Source: Bacillus sp. N13C7 (GTDB lineage Bacteria > Bacillota > Bacilli > Bacillales > Bacillaceae). Taken from it: a stretch of DNA of 64,000 nucleotides. Made by a program: the position numbers and the translations under genes. The notes under the pieces are model-generated. The model made no database searches. It worked only from the letters and a program-made list of their open reading frames with translations, and was not told the origin of the DNA. This document shows, piece after piece, positions 26,854 to 36,912 of the stretch (positions are counted from its first letter, which is position 1; every line of letters begins with the position of its first letter). Location of the stretch: NCBI RefSeq assembly GCF_026790065.1, contig NZ_JALAMO010000005.1, forward strand, positions 248,001-312,000, read 5' to 3'.

Positions 26854-28130
26854 GATGCACCCTCCGTCCCTTTTAAGAAATAAGTCGTATCAAGCTGAAT
26901 CTTTTCGCCGGCTTTTACGATATCCTCTTTTGTGACCTTCTCAATATTGGCGAGGAAGTCTTCGATTGGAATATCGACTTGGGCAGCGGCCTGCTGATAT
27001 AAAAACTCAGATAAGCCGTACGCAGTATCAATGGTTTCCAGCACTTGATTTCGAATGACGGCCTTTGTCTGATCGATGTCCTGCTCACTGAAGTCACCGT
27101 TTTTCATTGCCTGGAATTGTTCCGCAATAATCGAAACAGCCTGTTCGTAATTTTTCACTTCAATGCCCGACATTACCATTAACAATCCTTTAAAACTTTC
27201 TATACGCGAAGCGGCATAGTAAGCAAGACTGGCTTTTTCCCGAACATTGATGAAAAGCTTGGAATGAGAGAATCCGCCAAACAGTCCGTTAAACACTTGT
27301 AAAGCAGGATAATCCTGATCCGTATAAGTGATACCAGTGCGGTAGCCGATATTCAGCTTTCCTTGTTTGACATCTTCTTCATCAATCACTTCTTTAGGCT
27401 GGGCCTTTTGCTCAGCGTGATTGTTTTGAGTCGTGCCAAGGATGCGCTCTTCCGTTTGAAAATACTTGTCAATTGCCTCGTGCACTTGGTTACTGTCCAC
27501 ATCGCCAACGACATAAAGGTCAAGCTGGTCTTTTTGAATAGCGGTTTTGTACGTGTCATATAATTGATCGACCGTAATGGCATCGACATCGTCGATTTCA
27601 CCATTGACATGGAGTGCGTAAGGTTCATTTTTGCACATTTCCTGTATCAGCCTTAAATTCGAGTAGCGCATTTTATCATCATAAACGGCTTGGATTCTTT
27701 GCTTGAGCGTCCGTTTTTCCTGAGCCACATATTGTGGCTGAAAAGCGCCTCCCTCTAAAGCAGGCGAAAAAACGATTTCTGCGAGAAGCTGCAGGCCTTT
27801 TTCTAGAAGCGGCGTTTGATCTTTTAAATATTTTTCATTCGGGATTTCAAGCCTGAATGTAATGACGTGCCGCTCTCCTTTTTTCGAAAGATCCGCCGAT
27901 ACTGACGTGCCGTACAGTTCATCCAAATAAGAACGCAATTCTGCTGTTTTCGGATGGCTTTTTGTTCCGCGAAGAAGCACATGCGGGAGCAGCGCTCTTT
28001 TAGTGACTTGGTCTTTTGTCAGCGGCGCAAGCATTTTAAATATAAGTGAAACGGTTTTGAATTTTTCTGTTTCTACAATGTGTGCGGTTAAACCGCCGTG
28101 CTTTGTTTTGATTTCATTTACATATGACAT
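26850..28130 (-). CDS. ymfF: M16-fold peptidase-like subunit YmfF, zinc motif absent
   Basis: The 426-residue protein shares the M16 fold but lacks HxxEH: the region corresponding to it reads ALLPHVLLRG. It is therefore probably the non-catalytic partner of YmfH, as with the alpha and beta subunits of mitochondrial processing peptidase. The genes overlap, which favours equal synthesis. A possible SigA promoter lies in the 259-bp gap upstream but no strong hexamer pair stands out. Confidence 0.9.
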   Translation of the reverse strand: MSYVNEIKTKHGGLTAHIVETEKFKTVSLIFKMLAPLTKDQVTKRALLPHVLLRGTKSHPKTAELRSYLDELYGTSVSADLSKKGERHVITFRLEIPNEKYLKDQTPLLEKGLQLLAEIVFSPALEGGAFQPQYVAQEKRTLKQRIQAVYDDKMRYSNLRLIQEMCKNEPYALHVNGEIDDVDAITVDQLYDTYKTAIQKDQLDLYVVGDVDSNQVHEAIDKYFQTEERILGTTQNNHAEQKAQPKEVIDEEDVKQGKLNIGYRTGITYTDQDYPALQVFNGLFGGFSHSKLFINVREKASLAYYAASRIESFKGLLMVMSGIEVKNYEQAVSIIAEQFQAMKNGDFSEQDIDQTKAVIRNQVLETIDTAYGLSEFLYQQAAAQVDIPIEDFLANIEKVTKEDIVKAGEKIQLDTTYFLKGTEGAS

Positions 28131-28245
28131 ATGGAACCTCCTTCGTTCATTTCTAATTAGTATGTATTATGACCAATTTTCAGCATGCGCAGAAACACTC
28201 TTTCATGTAATTATAGCAACTGTAGGATTTATAAGGAAACAATAA

Positions 28246-28267
28246 CCTCCGCCTGACAAGACGGAGG
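28246..28267 (-). repeat. Short inverted repeat upstream of ymfF
   Basis: CCTCCG (28246-28251) and CGGAGG (28262-28267) form a stem, on the minus strand followed by TTATTGTTT. It may be a second terminator for ymfD or a leader element of ymfF. Confidence 0.35.
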
Positions 28268-28373
28268 ATGTTTAGTTGATCCTTTTTCATTCAGAAAGTC
28301 CTGTTTGCGCCTCAAAATGACAGAAGCAAACTGCTGAAAATATGCCGTTAAATGGCCGGTATCATAGTCAAAG

Positions 28374-28399
28374 CAAAAAAGACGGTTGGTTAGACCGTC
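28374..28399 (-). terminator. Terminator of ymfD
   Basis: GACGGT (28381-28386) and ACCGTC (28394-28399) pair; the minus strand continues as TTTTTTG. The hairpin contains the stop codon of ymfD. Confidence 0.8.
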
Positions 28400-29622
28400 C
28401 CTAAGTTTTTTTCTTCCTCTTCGCTTTTTTTAGCATCGACAGTAAAGATCACTAGGAATAAAGAAACAATGCTGCAAAACGCCGATAGAATAAAAATAAG
28501 CCAGCTTGCATTAGACATTAACGCCGCAAACACAGGAGGACCGAGAGCTACTCCTATAAAGCGCATACTATTGTAAAAGGAAGAAATGGTTCCGCATTGC
28601 TCACTCTCAATGCCTTCGGTTATCAGCGCATCTAAAGCAGGAAGAGCCATTCCGATCCCAATTCCGCCAAAACTTAAAAAGGCGAATAATAAATAAAAAC
28701 TGTGGTTCCACCACAAAGCAATAAACGACAGCGTTAACATAATCATTCCTGTCACCACGCAAAATTTCATTCGGCCTTTATCTTTGCCGATCTTTTTGCC
28801 GGCTATAAAAGAGCTGGTTGACAAAAATAAAAGTGGTATTGCCAGCAATCCGCCTTTTGCCACCCCGTCAATGGCATACTTGTTCTCCAGCGTATCTGAT
28901 AAATAAAATAATACGCCGAATAACAAAAACATGATCACACACCCGATAATAAAAACTGTATAAAGCCAGCGCCCATCCTGTTTAAAGATTTTCCGCACAC
29001 TCTTGATAAACTCAGAAACCGCAGGCGCATCTTCATCTTCTTCAGGCTTGGGCACCAAAAACAACACGAGTAAAAAGCTGACCAAACAGAAAAACGGAAT
29101 AAACCAAAACGGAACAAACCAGTACCAAGAAGCCAGTAACGCACCAAGTATGGGACTCAGTACTTTCCCTGACGTGTTGGCGGTTTCAATATCGCCAAGA
29201 CCGGCGCTTACCTTTTCATCGTCTCCTTCAAACAAATCGCCGATAAACGGCATGACGATAGGAGCTGCACCTGCAGAACCGATCCCTTGAAGAACCCTGC
29301 CCGCCAAAATCATAGCGTAAGGATTTTTCATATAGGTGGAAGCAAAAGCTGCCACTACCCCCCCTAATCCTGCAATGATGAGGCAAGGAAGCAATATTTT
29401 CTTTCTCCCAAATCGATCTGACAGATACCCCGCAATTGGTATGCAAATAATTGCCACCACTGAATATACGGTGATAATTAAAGACACTTGAAATGAAGTC
29501 ACCGACAGTTTTTTCTCCATCATCGGCAGAACGGGAATCAGCATGGAGTTCCCGAGTGTCATTACAAGCGGTACGGAAGACAATGCAATAATCGTTTTCA
29601 TTCCATTTTTCTTTCTCAACAT
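28390..29622 (-). CDS. ymfD: MFS multidrug/siderophore exporter YmfD
   Basis: The ~410-residue protein has twelve predicted membrane helices and the MFS motif A (GYLSDRFGRKK) after helix 2, plus a DHA1-type motif (GRVLQGIGSAGAAP) in helix 5. In B. subtilis this locus (ymfD/ymfE) has been reported as the bacillibactin exporter and part of the Mta regulon. The start choice is uncertain: ATG 29622 is used, with a weak ribosome binding site (GGGTG). A GntR regulator, ymfC, lies next to it. Confidence 0.88.
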   Translation of the reverse strand: MLRKKNGMKTIIALSSVPLVMTLGNSMLIPVLPMMEKKLSVTSFQVSLIITVYSVVAIICIPIAGYLSDRFGRKKILLPCLIIAGLGGVVAAFASTYMKNPYAMILAGRVLQGIGSAGAAPIVMPFIGDLFEGDDEKVSAGLGDIETANTSGKVLSPILGALLASWYWFVPFWFIPFFCLVSFLLVLFLVPKPEEDEDAPAVSEFIKSVRKIFKQDGRWLYTVFIIGCVIMFLLFGVLFYLSDTLENKYAIDGVAKGGLLAIPLLFLSTSSFIAGKKIGKDKGRMKFCVVTGMIMLTLSFIALWWNHSFYLLFAFLSFGGIGIGMALPALDALITEGIESEQCGTISSFYNSMRFIGVALGPPVFAALMSNASWLIFILSAFCSIVSLFLVIFTVDAKKSEEEEKNLGTV

Positions 29623-29664
29623 TTTCACCCATTCACTTTCTTGTCATCCCTTATATGTTGCGTT

Positions 29665-29704
29665 AATCAGCGTCAAAGTATGTACAAAGAAACATGAATC
29701 AGCG
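29665..29704. repeat. Two AATCAGCG repeats 32 bp apart upstream of ymfD
   Basis: AATCAGCG occurs at 29665-29672 and again at 29697-29704, in the same orientation. The spacing of 32 bp is about three helical turns. They lie in the ymfD promoter region and could be a regulator site; no binding is shown. Confidence 0.4.
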
Positions 29705-29705
29705 C

Positions 29706-29738
29706 AAATAAAAAAACAGACACATCACAGGCGTCCGT
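29706..29738 (-). terminator. Terminator of ymfC
   Basis: ACAGAC and GTCCGT regions pair and the minus strand continues TTTTTTT. It directly follows the ymfC stop codon. Confidence 0.65.
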
Positions 29739-29739
29739 T

Positions 29740-30465
29740 TTAGAATCGTTTACGTAAAACATGAAATCTGAATTTATCCGCTCTAAAATAATTTAATGAA
29801 TAAAGCACCGGTTGGTCGTGCTGATCGTAATGGATTTGTTTTAACAGCAAAAGAGCTGTTTCCGGATCGCATTCAAGCACTGGAGAAATGGTATCATGAT
29901 AGCCGATCGGTTCAATATCAGTCACTGCATAGCTGATCACGGAGCCAGAATTTTTCTCAAGCAAATCAAACATAGATTCTTGCTGATGAGAAAAAGAATT
30001 CGGCAAAATATCCATCGGAATTTTGTCTATACAATATACAATCGGCTGGCCGTTAGCTGTCCTGACTCGTTCGAGGTAAAAAAGTTCTTGCCCTTCTGCC
30101 AAATGAAATCTCTTGACGTCGTCTTCAGACGGCATGAGCACTTGCGATGATAGAAAAATCGTGCCAGGCGTCATATTCGCCTGTTCTATCATCTTGGTTA
30201 CACTGTTCAGCTGTTCAATGCCCGAAAGAAATAACGGCTTAGAATGGACAAAAGTGCCTACACCATGCCTTCTGATAATCACATGCTCTTCTTCCAGTAT
30301 CCGCAAGGCTTCTCTAAGCGTCGCTCTGCTGACGCCCAGCTTTTTAGAAAGCTCAAATTCAGAAGGCAGCTTTTCCTTCTCGGTGTAGATTCCATTTTTA
30401 ATATCCTCTTTAATTCGTTCAATTACTTTTAAATACAAGTGCCGATTATCAGCTTTTGTAGACAT
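29740..30465 (-). CDS. ymfC: GntR/HutC-family transcriptional regulator YmfC
   Basis: The 241-residue protein has an N-terminal winged helix of the GntR type (about residues 10-75: [22 protein letters not shown]) and a C-terminal UTRA ligand-binding domain (about 95-235). The ligand and targets are not known; adjacent ymfD is an obvious candidate. The upstream 142-bp region holds a semi-palindromic TTGAACAATTGGGACAA (about 30500) that could be an operator. Confidence 0.9.
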   Translation of the reverse strand: MSTKADNRHLYLKVIERIKEDIKNGIYTEKEKLPSEFELSKKLGVSRATLREALRILEEEHVIIRRHGVGTFVHSKPLFLSGIEQLNSVTKMIEQANMTPGTIFLSSQVLMPSEDDVKRFHLAEGQELFYLERVRTANGQPIVYCIDKIPMDILPNSFSHQQESMFDLLEKNSGSVISYAVTDIEPIGYHDTISPVLECDPETALLLLKQIHYDQHDQPVLYSLNYFRADKFRFHVLRKRF

Positions 30466-30607
30466 GTTTCCCCTCCGTAAACCACTTTCGATAAAAATTA
30501 TTGAACAATTGGGACAACTATATCATGTTTTGTCGAAAAAATAAATAGCCAGGTGTTAGTTTACATAATGATATTATTGACAACTACAGAAAACTGAACT
30601 CCCTTCA

Positions 30608-32971
30608 TTACGAAGAGAGCTCATCATATTTTTCTTTTGATAATAAGACTTCCCTGGGTTTACTGCCTTCATACGGCCCGACAACCCCTCGTTCCTCCAT
30701 TGCGTCAATCAGGCGCGCCGCTCTCGTATAACCGATTCTGAATCTTCTTTGCAGCATTGAAACAGATGCTGTCTGCATGCCGACGATTAATTCAACCGCT
30801 TCATCATAAAGTTCATCAGTAACCTCGGAATGAGATTCCGTTGTTTCCTCAGGAATCATTTCTTCCTGATATTGCGCTTTCTGCTGCGTAATCACATGAT
30901 CGACGACCTTTTCCACTTCGTCATCCGACAAAAATGCTCCCTGCACACGGACAGGTTTATTAGCGCCGACAGGCAAAAACAGCATATCGCCGCGTCCGAG
31001 CAGCTTCTCAGCGCCACCCATGTCAAGAATCGTCCTGGAATCCGTCTGTGAAGAAACGCTGAATGCAATTCGTGATGGAATATTCGCTTTGATAACACCT
31101 GTGATAACGTCAACCGACGGCCGCTGTGTCGCAATAATGAGATGGATGCCGGCAGCCCGCGCCATTTGGGACAATCTCGTAATCGAATCTTCCACATCAG
31201 ATGAAGCGACCATCATCAGATCCGCCAGCTCGTCCACAATGACAACGATATAAGGCAGCTCAGGCTGTTTCGCTCCTTCTTCATTGTTGGAGCGCTTTAT
31301 ATAATCATTATAACCTTCAATATTTCTTGTACCTGTATGAGAAAATAATTCGTATCGCCGTTCCATTTCATTGACGACTTTTTTCAAAGCCTGTGAGGCT
31401 TTTTTCGGATCGGTTACAACTGGGGCAAGCAAATGTGGAATCCCGTTGTAGACATTCAGTTCTACCATTTTAGGATCGATCATCATCATTTTCACTTCAT
31501 GCGGTTTCGCACGCATCAAAATGCTTGTAATAATGCCGTTGACACAGACGCTTTTCCCGCTTCCTGTTGCGCCTGCAACCAATAGATGGGGCATCTTATT
31601 TAACTCAGCGAGCACAGCCTCACCTGAAATATTGCGGCCGAGTCCGATTAGAAGCTTTGCATCCGGTCTGTCATTTAATTTAGACTCGAGCACTTCCTTC
31701 AGTGATACCATCGCCACTTCTGCGTTCGGAACCTCAATACCAATTGCTGATTTTCCTGGTATAGGCGCCTCGATCCTGATATCTTTTGCCGCAAGTGCTA
31801 GCGCTAAGTCATCGCTTAAATTGACAATTTTGCTAACCTTCACTCCGACGTCAGGATACACCTCATATTTTGTTACAGCCGGCCCGAGATGAACCTGCGT
31901 CACTTTCGCCTTTACGCCAAAGCTCTGGAAGGTTCGCTCAAGCTTTCTCGCATTTTCATAAATATTCTTTTTATCAGCCTGCTGGCCGGTATGCTTCGGA
32001 TCTGCCAGTAAATCCAGTGACGGCATCTCGTAATCCTTATTTTCCAGCTCCGTAAAGGTCATTGGTGGAGCAGAAACAGTTTCCTGATCACTTGTCTCCG
32101 GTTGGATGTCCTGAAGCGGCTCTGATACAGGTTCGGAGCGCTTATCTATAACTGGAGGCTCTTCATCTTCATTTCGATCTGAAAAGCTTGAGATAATCGG
32201 CTCTGAATGAATAAGAGGCGATGCTGTTTCTGGTTCCTCCTCTTCATCAGAAGGCTCTGGTTCCATTTGCTCTTTTTTGCGGTCCGGTTTATGTTTTTTG
32301 CTCGGCGATTTCGTTTTTTTCGATGACTTCATATTCGTTTTGACGGATTTCATATCATCAACAAATGCAAACCATTGTTCTTTTATAAAGCGGCCAATCG
32401 GGCTCATCCACTTTTTCAGCGTTTCTTGAAGTGAGCGCCCTGTGACCAGAATCATTCCGATCAAAATCATTACAATCGCCATAATTTGAGAACCAGTCGA
32501 CGCAAATAAAAAGTGTGAAGCCGCAAACAGCAGCGCACCGATCATCCCTCCACCTAAATCAGGTGAAGCGGAGCTGCCATTCATGTCCATCAAAAACAAT
32601 TCCCATGTGTTGCGAACAACGCTTGCGGATTCTATCGACCCTTTGTGCGTTAGATTTTTAAACAGCTGCACGTGAGAAAGGAGCAATATGCTTGCAATAA
32701 TGCAATACAACCCGGCCTTTCGTCTCGTTAATAAGCTAGGCGTTTTCTTCTTCCAAAACAGCGAGACTCCTAACACCAATAAACCTAACAAGCATAAAAT
32801 AAACCATTCTCCAGCAAAAAAGCGGAACAAGTAAATAAAGGTTTGCCCGACTACCCCCAGCTGCAGAATCGCGATAATTGAAATGGCGATACACAGCAAC
32901 CCGTTGAGTTCGTATTTGATATTGAGCTGTTTCGCCTGTTTTTTTCTTGATTTTCGTTTTTTCTTTGCCAC
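30608..32971 (-). CDS. spoIIIE: DNA translocase SpoIIIE
   Basis: SpoIIIE pumps the forespore chromosome across the sporulation septum. The 787-residue protein has four N-terminal membrane helices (about residues 20-165), an acidic, Pro-rich linker (about 200-320), a RecA-like motor with Walker [11 protein letters not shown] and Walker [12 protein letters not shown], and a C-terminal gamma winged-helix domain ([18 protein letters not shown]) that reads SRS sequences. I choose GTG 32971, 6 nt after AAGGTG, giving MAKKKRK; the upstream codons are too close to the ribosome binding site. Confidence 0.97.
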   Translation of the reverse strand: MAKKKRKSRKKQAKQLNIKYELNGLLCIAISIIAILQLGVVGQTFIYLFRFFAGEWFILCLLGLLVLGVSLFWKKKTPSLLTRRKAGLYCIIASILLLSHVQLFKNLTHKGSIESASVVRNTWELFLMDMNGSSASPDLGGGMIGALLFAASHFLFASTGSQIMAIVMILIGMILVTGRSLQETLKKWMSPIGRFIKEQWFAFVDDMKSVKTNMKSSKKTKSPSKKHKPDRKKEQMEPEPSDEEEEPETASPLIHSEPIISSFSDRNEDEEPPVIDKRSEPVSEPLQDIQPETSDQETVSAPPMTFTELENKDYEMPSLDLLADPKHTGQQADKKNIYENARKLERTFQSFGVKAKVTQVHLGPAVTKYEVYPDVGVKVSKIVNLSDDLALALAAKDIRIEAPIPGKSAIGIEVPNAEVAMVSLKEVLESKLNDRPDAKLLIGLGRNISGEAVLAELNKMPHLLVAGATGSGKSVCVNGIITSILMRAKPHEVKMMMIDPKMVELNVYNGIPHLLAPVVTDPKKASQALKKVVNEMERRYELFSHTGTRNIEGYNDYIKRSNNEEGAKQPELPYIVVIVDELADLMMVASSDVEDSITRLSQMARAAGIHLIIATQRPSVDVITGVIKANIPSRIAFSVSSQTDSRTILDMGGAEKLLGRGDMLFLPVGANKPVRVQGAFLSDDEVEKVVDHVITQQKAQYQEEMIPEETTESHSEVTDELYDEAVELIVGMQTASVSMLQRRFRIGYTRAARLIDAMEERGVVGPYEGSKPREVLLSKEKYDELSS

Positions 32972-33101
32972 ACTCATCACCTTACTGCGTTAAAAAATGT
33001 AAGTTCATACATAATGAAGAAAGCAGCCGTTTACAGGCTGCGGTTTTTCTGTAGGATTCCCCTATTATAGCATATTTTGCCCTTAAAAAAGGGGTGGAAT
33101 C

Positions 33102-33314
33102 TTATACGTTTAATTTCAGCTTTTGTCCCGGAGAAATGTCCGGGTGGAGAAAATGCATTGGATTTGTGCTCATGATTTGTATGACTTCCGCTTCATTGCC
33201 TTTCATCTCGACAAGGAGCGGCACACCTTTATATTCAATCTGCTCATGTGGGCTCGTCTGTTGGTTCTGTTCCGCAAATACAATTTCCTGCGGCATCACG
33301 GTATACAAAATCAT
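33102..33314 (-). CDS. ylzJ: Small conserved protein YlzJ
   Basis: The 70-residue protein has the YlzJ-like family pattern ([12 protein letters not shown] start; hydrophobic core; C-terminal P-G-Q-K-L-K-L-N-V). It overlaps the tepA stop codon by 4 bp, implying translational coupling. The function is unknown. Confidence 0.88.
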   Translation of the reverse strand: MILYTVMPQEIVFAEQNQQTSPHEQIEYKGVPLLVEMKGNEAEVIQIMSTNPMHFLHPDISPGQKLKLNV

Positions 33315-34048
33315 TGAATCATCCGTCCTTCTTCTCGTCTCGCCTCTTCAATCAGTTCATTCAGCTTATTAATCGCTTGTCCGACACCGCCAGCGTGATC
33401 GATCAGTCCGTATTCAACTGCATCCTTGCCGACTACATTTGTTCCGATGTCACGTGTTAAATTTCCTTTTGAAAACATCAGCTCTTTAAACTTCTCTTCG
33501 GTTATATTTGAATGGCTTGTCACAAATTTTACAACTCTTTCTTGCATCTTATCCAGGTATTCAAACGTTTGTGGCACACCGATGACCAGTCCTGTCAGCC
33601 GAACGGGATGAATCGTCATTGTTGCTGTTTCGGCGATATAGCTGTAATCACAGGATACCGCTATCGGAACGCCGATGGAATGCCCTCCGCCAAGCACGAT
33701 GGAAACGGTCGGTTTTGATAAAGACGCGAGCATTTCAGCTATGGCGAGACCGGCTTCTACATCTCCTCCGACAGTATTTAATATAATCAGTAAGCCTTCA
33801 ATTTTAGGATTTTGTTCAATTGCCACAATCTGCGGGATAACATGCTCATATTTTGTTGTTTTGTTTTGCGGAGGAAGCTGAACATGACCTTCTATTTGTC
33901 CGATAATGGTCAGACAATGAATATTGGTATCTTGGGGCAGCTGCGGGAGCGTCGTTTCACCAAGCTGCTGTATTTTATTCATAATGCTGTCTTTCGCATC
34001 ATTTTTTTCAGTACGTTCTTCTTCTGAGTTTTCCATACGATGATCCAT
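33311..34048 (-). CDS. tepA: ClpP-like protease TepA (translocation-enhancing protein)
   Basis: The 245-residue cytosolic protein belongs to the ClpP/crotonase serine protease family. The motif GGGHSIG (Ser at the nucleophile elbow) and a following [10 protein letters not shown] region correspond to the ClpP active site; an acidic, low-complexity start precedes it. In B. subtilis it has been linked to protein secretion and to degradation of signal peptides. ATG 34048 has AAGGGTG 8 nt upstream. Confidence 0.92.
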   Translation of the reverse strand: MDHRMENSEEERTEKNDAKDSIMNKIQQLGETTLPQLPQDTNIHCLTIIGQIEGHVQLPPQNKTTKYEHVIPQIVAIEQNPKIEGLLIILNTVGGDVEAGLAIAEMLASLSKPTVSIVLGGGHSIGVPIAVSCDYSYIAETATMTIHPVRLTGLVIGVPQTFEYLDKMQERVVKFVTSHSNITEEKFKELMFSKGNLTRDIGTNVVGKDAVEYGLIDHAGGVGQAINKLNELIEEARREEGRMIQ

Positions 34049-34122
34049 CTCGCTTTCACCCTTTCCGAGTTTCTCTTTGTATTATGAACAAAGATACTCA
34101 ATTCAATCCCGGCTGAAAGGGC

Positions 34123-34154
34123 AAAAAATAAAGACCGGAACTGCTCCGGTCTTT
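34123..34154 (-). terminator. Terminator of rnjB
   Basis: AAAGACCGGA (34130-34139) and TCCGGTCTTT (34145-34154) form a 10-bp stem followed on the minus strand by ATTTTTTG. Confidence 0.9.
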
Positions 34155-34163
34155 AGTCAGACA

Positions 34164-35831
34164 TTATACTTCCATAATAATTGGGATGATCATCGGTTTA
34201 CGTTTGGTTTTTTCATATAGGAATTGGTTCAAAGCATCCCGCATTGCCTGCTTCAGCGTTGACCATTCAACATTTGATGTTTCAGTCGCTTCTGTCACGA
34301 TGGAACGGACAAGCTCAGTAGCCTGTACGATAAGGCCTTCAGACTCTCTTACATAAACAAAACCGCGAGTGATAATTTCTGGCCCTGATACAAGATGTTT
34401 CTTTTGTTTATCAAGTGTAATGACAACGATTAAAATTCCGTCCTGTGAAAGTAAGCGGCGGTCTCGCAACACGATATTGCCGATATCACCGACACCTAAT
34501 CCATCAATTAAAATATTGCCGTACGGAACTTTATCCCCGATTTTCACGTTTTGCCCACGGAATTCAACGACGTCTCCTTTTTCAATTAAGAAGATGTCAC
34601 TGCGCTTCATGCCGATTTCCTCAGCGATTTTTGAATGAGCTTTTTGCATTCTGTATTCGCCGTTTACTGGAATTAAATATTTTGGTTTCAGCAGATTGAT
34701 CATCAGCTTTAACTCTTCTTGTGAGCCGTGGCCAGACACATGGACACGTTTTTGGGCAAAGATGACTTGTGCACCGGCTCTCGCGAGAAGATCTACAGTT
34801 TTTGAATAAATGAGTTCTTGCCCAGGGATTGGTGTAGACGCAATGACAACCGTATCCCCTTCTTCAATGTTCAGCTGTTTATGAGCTTTGTTTGCCATTC
34901 TTGTCAGGGCAGCTAACGGTTCACCTTGGCTGCCGGCTGTAACTATCGCCACTTCGCGCTTCGGATATTTCTTGACATCCTGCACGGAAATAAACAGTTC
35001 ATCATCTGCTTCAATATATCCAAGCTTTCTTGCCAGCTGCAGGACAGATTGAAGATTTTTTCCGGCAACGGCAATCTTTCTTCCATTTTGAGCCGCTGCA
35101 TGAATGACTTGCTGAATCCGGTTAATATTGGATGCGAAAACGGCAATAATCACCCGATTATCAGAATTATAAAGCGCGTCTGAAATTTCTCCGCTGACAG
35201 CTGCTTCCGATGGGGTATAACCCGGACGTTCCGCATTTGCACTGTCAGAAAGCAGGGCGAGCACGCCGCTATTGCCGATCTTGGCGATCTCGCCAATGTC
35301 GCACATTTGATTAAGTGCAGGTGTTTGGTCAAATTTGAAGTCTCCTGTGCATACAATAGATCCAAGTGATGTTTTAAAACTTACACCTACGGAATCAGGG
35401 ATGCTGTGAATCGTTCTAAAGAACGATACTTTAGTCGATTCAAATGTAATGACAGATTTTGAGTGAATTTCTCTTAAATCAGTTTTTCGGTTATGTCCGT
35501 ATTGTTTTAATTTTTCTCTTAACAGTGCAAGCGTCAGCTTTGTCCCATACACTGGAACGGACAGCTTGTTTAATAAGTAAAAAACGCCGCCGATATTTTC
35601 ATCGTGCCCGTGCGTTAAAAAGATTGCCTTGACGCGTTCAGCCCGTTCAATCAAATATGATATGTCAGGAATTACTACATCAATACCGAGCATCTCGTTT
35701 TCTGGGTGCATAAGGCCGGCATCAACAACAAATATGTCTGAGTCAATTTCGATGACATAAAGGTTCTTCCCAATTTCTCCGACACCGCCAAGGGCGATAA
35801 TTCTAACGTTTTCTGTATTTTTCTTTTTCAA
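34164..35831 (-). CDS. rnjB: Ribonuclease J2
   Basis: RNase J2 partners RNase J1 in 5'-to-3' exonucleolytic and endonucleolytic RNA decay. The 555-residue protein has the metallo-beta-lactamase/beta-CASP arrangement, but the first metal motif is HGHDENIGG instead of HGHEDHIGG, a known feature of Bacillus J2, which has weak activity by itself. Other motifs are TGDFKFD, SGHGSQEE and the C-terminal domain that carries subunit contacts. AAGGAGG-like bases precede the ATG. Confidence 0.96.
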   Translation of the reverse strand: MKKKNTENVRIIALGGVGEIGKNLYVIEIDSDIFVVDAGLMHPENEMLGIDVVIPDISYLIERAERVKAIFLTHGHDENIGGVFYLLNKLSVPVYGTKLTLALLREKLKQYGHNRKTDLREIHSKSVITFESTKVSFFRTIHSIPDSVGVSFKTSLGSIVCTGDFKFDQTPALNQMCDIGEIAKIGNSGVLALLSDSANAERPGYTPSEAAVSGEISDALYNSDNRVIIAVFASNINRIQQVIHAAAQNGRKIAVAGKNLQSVLQLARKLGYIEADDELFISVQDVKKYPKREVAIVTAGSQGEPLAALTRMANKAHKQLNIEEGDTVVIASTPIPGQELIYSKTVDLLARAGAQVIFAQKRVHVSGHGSQEELKLMINLLKPKYLIPVNGEYRMQKAHSKIAEEIGMKRSDIFLIEKGDVVEFRGQNVKIGDKVPYGNILIDGLGVGDIGNIVLRDRRLLSQDGILIVVITLDKQKKHLVSGPEIITRGFVYVRESEGLIVQATELVRSIVTEATETSNVEWSTLKQAMRDALNQFLYEKTKRKPMIIPIIMEV

Positions 35832-36009
35832 AATCTATATCCTCCTAGTCTCATACCCGTCCATCATCACTTGTTCCTATTATAACTGAAAGTAAATTTA
35901 GAAAACAAGATAAAGCAGAAGGTTTAGGGAAAACCAATATGTATAAGAAACGGTCAAACTCAGCTGAATGTGAGAATGACCGCGTTTGTTTCACTGTATG
36001 AAATTTTTC

Positions 36010-36882
36010 TTACAGTTCGCTGATCGTGCTGCTTAAGCTCAGCCGTTCATCTTCGGTTAACGGGACAAGGGGCAGACGCACTGAACCGACATCAAGGCCT
36101 CTTAGCTGAAGCGCTGTTTTGACCGGAGCAGGGTTAGGCGCTTTAAACAGTTCCTTCATAATCGGCAGCAGTTTCTGATGAATCAGTGCCGCATTAGCTG
36201 TTTGCCCATTCGTATAATTTTTGATCATTTGCTGCATATCAGAGCCTGCAATATGGCTCGCCACTGAAACAACTCCTCTTCCTCCGACTGCGAGAATAGG
36301 AAGCGTCAGGGCGTCATCTCCTGAATAGACAGAGAAGTCTTCCGGCGTTTCCGCAACAATTTTGGTAATTGCTTCGAGGTCTCCGCTCGCTTCTTTAATC
36401 GCAACAACATTCGGAATGTCTTCCGCCAAACGAATCGTCGTTTCAGGAGCCAGAGAAGCAACCGTACGGCCCGGCACATTATACAGCATAACCGGAAGAG
36501 ACGTTTCTGCCGCAATTGCTTTAAAATGCTGGTACATCCCTTCTTGTGAAGGCTTATTGTAATACGGCGTAACAAGCATAACCGCATCTACGCCCGCTTC
36601 CTCAGCTTTTTTTGTCAGCTTAATGGAATCTTTCGTGTTGTTGCTTCCAGTACCCGCAATCACAGGTACACGTCCGTTCACTTCTTTTACCGTATATTCA
36701 AAAAGCGCAATTTTTTCTTCGGTTGAAAGGGTTGGAGACTCTCCAGTTGTTCCCGCCACTACTAAAGAATCCGATCCGTTTTTCAACAAGTAATCAATCA
36801 GTGTAGACAGTTTTTGAAAGTCTACGTTCCCTTTATTGTCAAAGGGCGTAATCATCGCTGTAGACACATTTCCGAAATTCAT
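36010..36882 (-). CDS. dapA: 4-hydroxy-tetrahydrodipicolinate synthase
   Basis: DapA condenses aspartate semialdehyde with pyruvate, the first reaction specific to lysine, diaminopimelate and dipicolinate synthesis. The 290-residue TIM barrel has GTTGESPTLS, MLYNVPGRT (Tyr of the catalytic triad) and AIKEASGD with the Schiff-base Lys. I start at ATG 36882, 6 nt after GAGGTG; a frame beginning 24 nt upstream has no ribosome binding site. It is the last gene of the asd-dapG-dapA unit. Confidence 0.97.
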   Translation of the reverse strand: MNFGNVSTAMITPFDNKGNVDFQKLSTLIDYLLKNGSDSLVVAGTTGESPTLSTEEKIALFEYTVKEVNGRVPVIAGTGSNNTKDSIKLTKKAEEAGVDAVMLVTPYYNKPSQEGMYQHFKAIAAETSLPVMLYNVPGRTVASLAPETTIRLAEDIPNVVAIKEASGDLEAITKIVAETPEDFSVYSGDDALTLPILAVGGRGVVSVASHIAGSDMQQMIKNYTNGQTANAALIHQKLLPIMKELFKAPNPAPVKTALQLRGLDVGSVRLPLVPLTEDERLSLSSTISEL

Positions 36883-36912
36883 TTTTTTCACCTCATCATG
36901 ATTCAATCACAT

